A stretch of 12,514 nucleotides of DNA from Propionibacteriaceae bacterium (GTDB lineage: Bacteria > Actinomycetota > Actinomycetes > Propionibacteriales > Propionibacteriaceae), in the NCBI GenBank assembly GCA_030538175.1, contig JAUNUL010000050.1:1-12514 (forward strand), given 5' to 3'. The position numbers and the translations under genes were made by a program. Positions 6,873 through 12,514 of this stretch are shown here, in pieces; positions within the stretch are counted from its first letter, which is position 1, and every line of letters starts with the position of its first letter. Under the pieces are notes generated by a model. The model made no database searches. It saw nothing but the letters and a program-made list of their open reading frames with translations, and was not told the origin of the DNA.

Positions 6873-6876
6873 CTCC
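6873..6876 (-). promoter_or_regulatory. Ribosome binding site of the acyltransferase gene
   Basis: GGAG on the minus strand, 5 nt (TCGAC) before GTG 6867. It supports the shorter protein over the upstream GTG/ATG pair at 6933/6930. Confidence 0.6.
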
Positions 6877-6995
6877 ACGAAAAAGTGTCCTGATATTCGG
6901 CACCGAAAGGGGCCGCCACCACGATGACATCACACAAATCTGGTCAGCATCGGAGTCCCACGGACTGGTTTGCTGACAAGGTATGGGTGACCAGG

Positions 6996-7011
6996 TGTGG
7001 ATTAATCCGCA
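6996..7011. promoter_or_regulatory. GGATTAATCC palindrome upstream of the ABC importer operon
   Basis: A perfect 10-bp palindrome (6999-7008) that extends to TG-T-GGATTAATCC-G-CA with one mismatched pair. It ends where the ribosome binding site AGAGAGG (7011-7017, 6 nt before ATG 7024) begins. A protein bound here could block initiation or ribosome access. The same 156-bp divergent region also has three CTGGT half-sites (6940, 6965 and, inverted, 6990-6994). No confident -35/-10 pair was found, so promoter positions are open. Confidence 0.4.
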
Positions 7012-7023
7012 GAGAGGCCAACG

Positions 7024-8562
7024 ATGACTCCCAGTGCAACCCCCTTCTCATTGTCCCGCCGCCAGCTGCTGCAGGCCGCTGGATTGACCGGTGCAGCCGT
7101 CGCCGGACTCGGCGGACTGACCGCATGTGGCGGCTCCGGTTCGGGCGGTGCCGGGGGCAGCGGACAGCTCATCCACGGCGCCACCGGTGGGTCGGTGAAG
7201 GACACCGTCGCCAACCCCGATATCGCGCGGGTGAACGCCCTCTATGAGCCGCTGATGCGCTGGGACGACAACTACGAGCTGCAGCACGGCCTGGCCGAGA
7301 GCGTGGAGCCGAACGACACCGCCCAGGAGTGGACGGTCCGGCTGCGCGATGGCATCACCTTCCACAACGGCAAAACCGTCACCGCTGAGGATGTGCTCGC
7401 CACGATCCAGCGGGTCGCCAACCCGGACGACCCGAAGTCCGCCGGCTCCGACCTGGCCCGTGTTATCGATATGGCCGCGACCACCACGGTCGACGACCGC
7501 ACGGTGAAGATCGTGTTGAAGCGACCGAACGCCATTGTCGATGTTCTGTTGGCCGAATACCACTTCGGTGTGGTGCCAGCCGACTATGACCCGGCAAACC
7601 CCGTGGGCACGGGCCCGTTCGCGTATCAGTCGTTCACCCCGGGCCAGACGAGCACCTTCACGAAGTACGCCGACTATTGGGGTGAGGCCGCCAAGGTCGA
7701 TTCGTTGGTCATCCAGGACTTCACCGATGAGAACGCCAAGGTCAACGCCCTGCTCGCGGGCCAGCTGCACACGCTCGACTATCTGCCGACCAACCTCGTC
7801 GACTCAGTGAAGGGGGCCGGCGGCGGTGCGCTGATCGCCGAGACCGGGGCGTGGATGCCGTTCACAATGCGGGTCGACACGGCTCCGTTCAACGACGTCC
7901 GCGTGCGCCAGGCGATGCGCCTCATCGTCGACCGGCAGCAGCTCATCGACCAGGCCCTCAGCGGCTATGGCTCGCTCGGCAACGACCTCTATGCGCCGTT
8001 CGATGAGGCGTACGCCGGCAAGGACTTCCCGCAACGGACCCAGGATCTCGAGCAGGCGAAGTCGCTGCTGCGCCAGGCCGGTCAGGAGAACCTGCAGGTC
8101 GAACTATTCACCGGTGACGACATCTCGTCGGTGGCGGTGTCCGCGGCCAACCTGTTCGCCGAGCAGGCCCGCGGGGCCGGCGTACAGGTCCGGGTCACCA
8201 AGAAGACCCCGTTCTTCGGCGACGACTATCTGTCCTATCCGTTCGGCCAGAGCTTCTGGCACACCCGGCGCTATCTCCCCCAGGCTGCCCAGTGCGCGCT
8301 CAAGGGGAGCCCGTTCAACGAGACACACTTCGACAACCAAGCCTTCGCCGACCTCATCGACGCGGCCACCACCGAGACGGATAAGGCGAAGCGGGCGACG
8401 CTGGTGAAGGATGCCCAGCAGATTGAATATGACGAAGGTGGCAACATCATCTGGGGCTTCCGCCAGCAGGTCGACGGCTATGCCAAGGGTGTCGAGGGGT
8501 TGAAACCGAACAAGTATCTGCCGCTCGGCGGGTACCGCTTCGAACGTCTGTCGGTCTCCTGA
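7024..8562 (+). CDS. ABC importer substrate-binding lipoprotein, family 5 (dipeptide/oligopeptide type)
   Basis: A 512-residue extracytoplasmic solute-binding protein. The N-terminus has twin arginines R12-R13 (SRRQLLQAAG), a hydrophobic segment and the lipobox LTAC with C35, so it is probably exported by the Tat route and lipid-anchored at the membrane; a Gly/Ser linker follows. The mature part has family 5 (DppA/OppA/NikA-like) marks: LYEPLMRWDD, LAESVEPNDTAQEWTVRLRD, ITFHNGKTVTAEDV, and VGTGPFAYQSFTPGQ, with a C-terminal lobe from about residue 290. Family members bind peptides, nickel, sugars or other solutes; the sequence does not tell which. It has a strong ribosome binding site (AGAGAGG) and is first in the transporter operon, with the permease gene 9 bp downstream. 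It diverges from the acyltransferase gene. Confidence 0.95.
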   Translation: MTPSATPFSLSRRQLLQAAGLTGAAVAGLGGLTACGGSGSGGAGGSGQLIHGATGGSVKDTVANPDIARVNALYEPLMRWDDNYELQHGLAESVEPNDTAQEWTVRLRDGITFHNGKTVTAEDVLATIQRVANPDDPKSAGSDLARVIDMAATTTVDDRTVKIVLKRPNAIVDVLLAEYHFGVVPADYDPANPVGTGPFAYQSFTPGQTSTFTKYADYWGEAAKVDSLVIQDFTDENAKVNALLAGQLHTLDYLPTNLVDSVKGAGGGALIAETGAWMPFTMRVDTAPFNDVRVRQAMRLIVDRQQLIDQALSGYGSLGNDLYAPFDEAYAGKDFPQRTQDLEQAKSLLRQAGQENLQVELFTGDDISSVAVSAANLFAEQARGAGVQVRVTKKTPFFGDDYLSYPFGQSFWHTRRYLPQAAQCALKGSPFNETHFDNQAFADLIDAATTETDKAKRATLVKDAQQIEYDEGGNIIWGFRQQVDGYAKGVEGLKPNKYLPLGGYRFERLSVS

Positions 8563-8571
8563 GCGCAGACG

Positions 8572-9603
8572 ATGAGTGCCGTTGACGTTCAAACCGGGGC
8601 GACTGCCCCGGCGCCGTCCGGTGGCCGCAGCGCCGCCCTCAACTGGACGTGGTGGCTGCTGCGCCGCCTCGCGCTCGCGGTCGGCACGATGCTGTTGGTG
8701 TCGATCCTGGTGTTCGTCGCCACCTCGTCGTTGGGGGACCCGGTCCGCGCCATCCTGGGCCGTGACTATGAGCTGAGCCCCGAGCGCGTACGCCAGCTCG
8801 AGCAGCTGATGAACCTCGACAAGCCGCTGCTGGTCCGCTATTTCGACTGGCTCGGTGGGCTGCTGACCGGGGACTTGGGAATGTCGGTGGCCGCGATGCG
8901 GCCGGTCAGTCAGATGATCGGCGACACCGTGGTGAACAGTCTGGTGCTGGTCGCGATCTCCGCGGTGGTCATGATCCCGGTGTCGTTCGGTCTGGCGATG
9001 TTGTCGTCGGCGCTGCGCAAGGGCCGCGGTGATTCGGTCATCCAGAGCATCTTGTTGACGCTCGCGGGCCTGCCGGAGTTCGTGATCGGCATCCTGCTCG
9101 TGGCGCTCTTCTCGACCACGGTCTTCCGGCTGCTGCCGGCGGTCACGGTGTCGATGCCCGGCCAGCCACCCTGGTCGCGGCCGGAGGCCATGATCCTGCC
9201 GGTGTTGACGCTCGTGCTCGCGGTCTCCCCCTATGTCGCCCGGATCGTGCGGGCCACGTTGTTGGAGGTCCTCGACAGTGAGTACGTCGAGTTGGCCCGC
9301 CTCAAGGGCATCCCCGAAGGGGTCGTCATGCGCCGCCACGCGCTGCGCAACGCGATCGTGCCCGGTGTCCAGGTGATGGCGCTGCAGCTGGCCTGGCTGG
9401 CCGGTGGCGTGGTGGTGATCGAGGCGCTGTTCTCCTATCCCGGGATCGGCAAGCAGCTCGTCGACGCGGTCCGCAACCACGACGTGCCGCTGGTGCAGGC
9501 GCTCAGCATGATCATTGCCGGTGTCTATGTGACCGTGAACCTGATCGCGGACGTGCTGTCGATCCTGCTCACCCCACGCGCCCGGACGGCGATCGCAGGA
9601 TGA
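8572..9603 (+). CDS. ABC importer permease, DppB/OppB type
   Basis: A 343-residue inner-membrane permease, the first of two membrane subunits of this importer. A 30-residue soluble N-terminal tail (ending WTWWLLRR) precedes the first membrane segment (about 33-54); five more segments follow. DppB-type signs are the GDPVRAILG loop after the first segment, LTGDLGMSV, and the EAA coupling loop YVELARLKGIPEGVVMRRHA-LRNAIVP that contacts the ATPase, then EALFSYPGIGKQLVDAV. The ATG lies 9 bp after the binding-protein stop and its ribosome binding site is weak (GAGCGCAG), suggesting coupling. Its stop overlaps the next permease's ATG as ATGA. Translocation of the solute delivered by the binding protein is expected. 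Confidence 0.95.
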   Translation: MSAVDVQTGATAPAPSGGRSAALNWTWWLLRRLALAVGTMLLVSILVFVATSSLGDPVRAILGRDYELSPERVRQLEQLMNLDKPLLVRYFDWLGGLLTGDLGMSVAAMRPVSQMIGDTVVNSLVLVAISAVVMIPVSFGLAMLSSALRKGRGDSVIQSILLTLAGLPEFVIGILLVALFSTTVFRLLPAVTVSMPGQPPWSRPEAMILPVLTLVLAVSPYVARIVRATLLEVLDSEYVELARLKGIPEGVVMRRHALRNAIVPGVQVMALQLAWLAGGVVVIEALFSYPGIGKQLVDAVRNHDVPLVQALSMIIAGVYVTVNLIADVLSILLTPRARTAIAG

Positions 9604-10415
9604 GCACGTTGCGACGGCTGCTGCGGCGCCCACAGTTCATCATCGGGTTGACGATCACCGTGGTGATCGTGGTCCTAGCCATCGCCGGGCCCTGGGTGGC
9701 CCCGTTCGGCGAACGGGAGATCACCGGACCACCGTTCTCCAGCACCATCGGGGTGTTCGGCACCGACCATCTGGGTCAGGACGTGCTCAGCCGGGTGCTG
9801 CACGGCGGGCACAGTGTGCTCGTGGTGGCATTCTTCGGGACGCTGCTCGGCATGGTCGGCGGGGTGGCGTTGGGCGTGGGTGCGGCGTACACGGGTGGCT
9901 GGTGGGACGAGATCCTCATGCGGCTCAACGATGTCGCGCTCGCCTTCCCGCAGATCCTGCTCGCGCTGGTCGTGCTGACCGCGTTGGATCCGAGTCCCGG
10001 TCTGCTGATCCTGCTCGTCGGGATCTCGCACATGCCCCGCATCGCACGGGTCTCCCGCGGCATCGCCCTCGGGCTGGTCAGTCGGGAGTTCGTCCAGTCG
10101 GCGGAGGCACTCGGTGAACGACCGAGCCGGATCGTGATCGCCGAGGTCCTGCCGAACATGTCGACGCCGTTGTTGGCGGAGGCGGGGCTGCGACTGACGT
10201 ACTCCATCGGCCTTGTCGCCGCCCTCGGCTTCCTCGGTTTCGCCGCCGATCCGGGTGCGGCCGACTGGGGGCAGATGATCAACGAGAACGGCCTGGCCCT
10301 CACCATCCAACCGGGTGCGATCCTCGCCCCGGTCCTCACCATCGGCATCTTCACCGTCGGCACGAACCTGATGGCCGACTCGATCGCCAAACTCACCGGG
10401 CGGGTGCACACATGA
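9600..10415 (+). CDS. ABC importer permease, DppC/OppC type
   Basis: A 271-residue inner-membrane permease, partner of the preceding one. It has an N-terminal membrane segment (about 12-33), the DppC signature GTDHLGQDVLSRVLHGGHSV, a block of five more membrane segments, and the EAA coupling loop EFVQSAEALGERPSRIVIAE-VLPN. The conserved end ADWGQMI plus a last membrane segment is present. It is slightly shorter than many DppC proteins because the N-terminal cytoplasmic tail is minimal. Both ends overlap neighbours by 4 bp (ATGA), which implies tight translational coupling and equal subunit supply. Confidence 0.95.
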   Translation: MSTLRRLLRRPQFIIGLTITVVIVVLAIAGPWVAPFGEREITGPPFSSTIGVFGTDHLGQDVLSRVLHGGHSVLVVAFFGTLLGMVGGVALGVGAAYTGGWWDEILMRLNDVALAFPQILLALVVLTALDPSPGLLILLVGISHMPRIARVSRGIALGLVSREFVQSAEALGERPSRIVIAEVLPNMSTPLLAEAGLRLTYSIGLVAALGFLGFAADPGAADWGQMINENGLALTIQPGAILAPVLTIGIFTVGTNLMADSIAKLTGRVHT

Positions 10416-12223
10416 GCGGCCTCATCGTCGCAGGACTGCGCGTCGGGCTCGTCGGCACCGGCATCGATGTGGTCGACGACATCGACCTCACCCTCCGCCC
10501 CGGCGAGATCGTGGGCTTGGTCGGCGAATCCGGCTCCGGCAAGACGACGGTCGGGACCGCGTTGTTGGCGTACGCCCGGGACGGTGCCGAGATCGAAGCC
10601 GGGCAGGTCCTGTTGGCTGGCGAGGACGTCCTGGCCAAGCCTTGGCGCGAGGTGCGCGATCTGCGGGGCACGCGGCTGGCGTACGTCCCACAGGATCCCG
10701 CGGCCGCGCTCAACCCGAGCATCCGGATCGGCCGCCAGCTGGTTGAGCTGATGGAACTGCGGAACATGGGGACGACTCCGTCCCGCCTGGAGGATGCCCG
10801 GCGCGGCTTGGTCGAGGTGGGGCTGCCGGACACCGATGAGTTCCTGCGGCGTTACCCGCATCAGCTGTCCGGCGGGCAGGTCCAGCGGGTCGCGCTGGCG
10901 ATGGCGTTCATGCCGCGCCCCGATGTGCTGGTCCTCGACGAGCCGACGACCGGCCTGGATGTGACGACGCAGGGCATGGTGCTCGACACGATCGCGGCGC
11001 TGTGCGAGTCCCACGATGTCGCGGCGCTGTATGTCACTCACGATCTCGCCGTTATCGCGAATATCGCGGATCGGGTGGCGGTGATGTACGCCGGCCGGAT
11101 CGCTGAGTTGGGCCCGCGCGAGGCGGTGTTCAACGATCCGCGGCACCCGTACACGCGGATGCTGCTCGACGCGATCCCCCATCTGAGTCATGCGCGGGCG
11201 TTGAAGGGCATTCCGGGGAGTACGCCGGCCCCCGGCGCCCGGCCGGCTGGCTGCCGGTTCAGCGACCGCTGCCCCGAGGTGATCGAGGCCTGCCGCACCC
11301 AGGAACCGGAGCCGGTGCTGATCCCGGCGCCGGGCCCAGCTGACACGAACGGCACCGAATCCGGCGACAAACACACGAGCCGGTGCCTGCGGGCGCTGGA
11401 GCTCGGGACCTGGGACATCAACACCGGGACGGTCGCCGACGCGGACCCGGAGAAGCCGCGGACGACGCTGCTCGAGGTGAGCGGGCTGAACGTGTTCTAT
11501 GGCCGCAAGCAGGTCATCCACGACGTCAGCTTCGACGTGGCGACAGCCGAGGTCGTGGCGCTGGTCGGTGAATCCGGCAGCGGCAAGACCACGATCGCAC
11601 GCTGCATCGGCGGGCTGCACCGACAGTGGTCGGGGACGATCTCGTTCGACCGCGAGGAGCTGGCGAAGAAGCCGCGGGGGCGGCGACGGGATCAGCGCAA
11701 GCGGATCCAGTACATCTTCCAGAATCCCTATCTGTCACTGAATCCCCGGCACACCGTCGAGCGGATCGTGCGCCGGCCCATCGACCTGTTCGGGATCGCG
11801 AGCGGGTCGGAGGCCCAGGACCGGGTCGAATCGCTGCTGGCGAGCGTGGCCTTGGGATCGCGGACGATGCGGCTGCCGGTCAGCCGGCTCTCCGGTGGCG
11901 AACGTCAGCGGGTCGCGATCGCCCGAGCCTTGGCGGCCGAGGCCGATCTGTTGGTGTGTGACGAGATCACGTCAGCCCTCGACGTGTCGGTGCAGGGCTC
12001 GATCGTGGAGCTGTTGGAGGAACTGCGGCTGAGCCGCGGGATCAGTGCCGTGTTCGTGACCCACAACCTTGCGTTGGTGCGCTCCATCGCTGTCCGGATC
12101 GAGATCCTGAGTCAGGGCCGGATCGTGGAGTCCGGACCGGTGGCGACCGTGATGGAGGAGCCGCGGGAGGCGTACACACAGCAACTGCTCGCGAGCACGC
12201 CCACCATCGAACCGCGCGGGTGA
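10412..12223 (+). CDS. Fused double ABC ATPase for the family 5 importer (DppD-DppF type)
   Basis: A 603-residue protein carrying both ATPase subunits. The first ABC domain (about 1-260) has Walker A GESGSGKTT (38-46), signature LSGGQVQR (152-159), Walker B VLVLDEP with E177 and switch H210. It ends with the oligopeptide-type C-terminal extension (RHPYTRMLLDAIP, then a cysteine cluster GCRFSDRCP). The second domain (about 350-600) has Walker A 386-394, signature LSGGERQR (493-500), Walker B LLVCDEITSALD with E518 and switch H551. All catalytic residues in both halves are intact, so both sites should hydrolyse ATP. A linker of about 65 residues joins them. The fusion replaces the separate DppD and DppF subunits and fixes a 1:1 ratio. 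Its ATG overlaps the permease stop by 4 bp. Confidence 0.95.
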   Translation: MSGLIVAGLRVGLVGTGIDVVDDIDLTLRPGEIVGLVGESGSGKTTVGTALLAYARDGAEIEAGQVLLAGEDVLAKPWREVRDLRGTRLAYVPQDPAAALNPSIRIGRQLVELMELRNMGTTPSRLEDARRGLVEVGLPDTDEFLRRYPHQLSGGQVQRVALAMAFMPRPDVLVLDEPTTGLDVTTQGMVLDTIAALCESHDVAALYVTHDLAVIANIADRVAVMYAGRIAELGPREAVFNDPRHPYTRMLLDAIPHLSHARALKGIPGSTPAPGARPAGCRFSDRCPEVIEACRTQEPEPVLIPAPGPADTNGTESGDKHTSRCLRALELGTWDINTGTVADADPEKPRTTLLEVSGLNVFYGRKQVIHDVSFDVATAEVVALVGESGSGKTTIARCIGGLHRQWSGTISFDREELAKKPRGRRRDQRKRIQYIFQNPYLSLNPRHTVERIVRRPIDLFGIASGSEAQDRVESLLASVALGSRTMRLPVSRLSGGERQRVAIARALAAEADLLVCDEITSALDVSVQGSIVELLEELRLSRGISAVFVTHNLALVRSIAVRIEILSQGRIVESGPVATVMEEPREAYTQQLLASTPTIEPRG

Positions 12224-12238
12224 ATCGGGGGAACCGAT
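12224..12238. repeat. Small inverted repeat after the ATPase stop
   Basis: ATCGG and CCGAT flank a 5-nt loop directly after the operon's last stop codon and before the convergent tRNA. A 5-bp stem without a T tract is weak evidence for a terminator, but it is the only structure seen in this 19-bp gap. Confidence 0.25.
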
Positions 12239-12242
12239 CGAG

Positions 12243-12318
12243 TGGAGCCGCCTGGGGGAGTCGAACCCCCGACCTACTCATTACGAGTGAGTTGCTCTGC
12301 CTACTGAGCTAAGGCGGC
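12243..12318 (-). tRNA. tRNA-Thr (anticodon CGT)
   Basis: The minus strand folds as a standard 76-nt tRNA with encoded CCA. The acceptor stem is GCCGCCT/AGGCGGC with discriminator T followed by CCA; the D arm is GCTCAGTAGGCAGAGC. The anticodon stem ACTCA/TGAGT encloses the loop CTCGTAA, giving anticodon CGT, which reads Thr codon ACG. The T arm is GGGGG-TTCGACT-CCCCC. All stems are fully paired, so the gene looks functional. It is convergent with the ABC operon. Confidence 0.97.
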
Positions 12319-12319
12319 G

Positions 12320-12337
12320 TGGTCGGCGAACCGACCA
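12320..12337 (-). other. Leader hairpin with UUCG loop immediately before the tRNA
   Basis: On the minus strand TGGTCGG-TTCG-CCGACCA is a perfect 7-bp stem with a TTCG tetraloop, ending one base before the mature tRNA 5' end. With the predicted promoter at 12345-12374 it would make up nearly the whole 5' leader of the precursor. It may protect the precursor's 5' end or position RNase P; that role is inference. Confidence 0.5.
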
Positions 12338-12344
12338 GTGGAAC

Positions 12345-12374
12345 ACTATAGCGAGAGGATCGGCGGGCCCACAA
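12345..12374 (-). promoter_or_regulatory. Predicted promoter of tRNA-Thr
   Basis: On the minus strand TTGTGG (12369-12374) and TATAGT (12345-12350) are spaced by 18 bp, close to housekeeping sigma -35/-10 boxes. The expected start is near 12337-12340, at the base of the leader hairpin. The -35 box lies in the loop of the hairpin at 12357-12394. Confidence 0.6.
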
Positions 12375-12394
12375 ACTCGCAGGCCCGCTGATCC
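12357..12394. terminator. Terminator-like hairpin after the right-edge gene
   Basis: GGATCGGCGGGCC and GGCCCGCTGATCC form a 13-bp stem with one G-T-type mismatch around a 12-nt loop, 23 bp beyond the stop of the minus-strand fragment at 12418. No T run follows it, as is common for GC-rich bacteria. It probably ends the right-edge transcript and separates it from the tRNA unit. Confidence 0.55.
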
Positions 12395-12417
12395 CCGCGA
12401 ACGTCAGAAGCCTTGAA

Positions 12418-12514
12418 TCAGACGCCTTGACCGGTGTAGACGACGAACGTCTCCCCGTCCGGCCCCGAGGCCGGGGCGAACCGGCCGAACTCGAAGTCGG
12501 TGGCACCGCCGAGT
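12418..12514 (-). CDS. C-terminal fragment of an unidentified protein (cut by window edge)
   Basis: The last 32 codons of a minus-strand frame running in from the right edge. It reads LGGATDFEFGRFAPASGPDG, then ETFVVYTGQGV and TGA at 12418-12420. GC-rich third positions and a stem-loop 23 bp after the stop support a real gene end. I do not recognise the family: the fragment is soluble-looking, with alternating hydrophobic residues near the end that suggest a beta strand. Nothing more can be said from this part. Confidence 0.55.
   Translation of the reverse strand, partial: LGGATDFEFGRFAPASGPDGETFVVYTGQGV

Noticed and set aside
8104..9633. Minus-strand open frame (509 codons) opposite the binding protein and first permease
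   Set aside because: Mirror frame of well-conserved transporter genes, with low-complexity His/Asp/Arg-rich translation.
9776..11620. Minus-strand open frame (614 codons) opposite the second permease and ATPase
   Set aside because: The plus strand carries intact permease and ABC motifs across the whole stretch, so the antisense frame is a compositional artefact.
1..12514. Defence, phage, CRISPR or mobile-element system
   Set aside because: No transposase, integrase, direct-repeat array, target-site duplication or toxin-antitoxin-like pair was seen, and the tRNA gene has no integrase or repeated 3' end beside it within the window.

Overview
This is a 12.5-kb piece of a high-GC bacterial chromosome. 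GC-rich codon use, GTG/ATG starts, MmyB-type (MLTR) regulators and short ATGA gene overlaps point to an actinobacterium. A propionibacterial relative is possible but unproven. I see no mobile elements, CRISPR, phage genes or obvious foreign DNA, and gene order looks like ordinary chromosome with metabolic and transport cassettes.

Layout, left to right: (1) Minus strand, 1-2194: a BenE-family benzoate/H+ symporter, an OmpR/PhoB-type response regulator 9 bp downstream, and the start of a membrane sensor kinase whose ATG overlaps the regulator's stop (ATGA). This is probably one transcript, and the kinase runs off the left edge. (2) 2195-2372: a divergent promoter region with a perfect 11-bp dyad and a short C5/G5 hairpin. 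(3) Plus strand, 2373-5064: a YdfG-like short-chain dehydrogenase, an XRE/MmyB-like regulator and a tandem-hotdog acyl-CoA thioesterase, closely packed (gaps about 40 and 3 bp). (4) Minus strand, 5086-6867: a carnitine/choline O-acyltransferase, convergent with the thioesterase. The two stop codons lie in opposite arms of one hairpin. (5) 6868-7023: a second divergent region with a GGATTAATCC palindrome just before the next ribosome binding site. (6) Plus strand, 7024-12223: a complete dipeptide/oligopeptide-type (family 5) ABC importer with a Tat-type lipoprotein binding protein, two permeases and one polypeptide carrying both ATPases, joined by a 9-bp gap and two ATGA overlaps. (7) Minus strand, 12243-12350: a tRNA-Thr(CGT) with encoded CCA, its own promoter and a UUCG-loop leader hairpin. 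(8) 12357-12394: a terminator-like hairpin, then the C-terminus of an unidentified minus-strand protein running off the right edge.

How they may work together (inference): regions 3 and 4 place an acyl-CoA thioesterase, a carnitine-type acyltransferase and a regulator from a family reported to bind fatty acyl ligands side by side, which suggests control of acyl-CoA or acylcarnitine pools. The divergent ABC importer could supply a related substrate, but its sequence only says 'family 5 solute'. The benzoate-type transporter with a two-component system is a separate module. I found no clearly new biological system. The most distinctive points are the acyl-metabolism neighbourhood, the stop-codon hairpin and the regulatory dyad.
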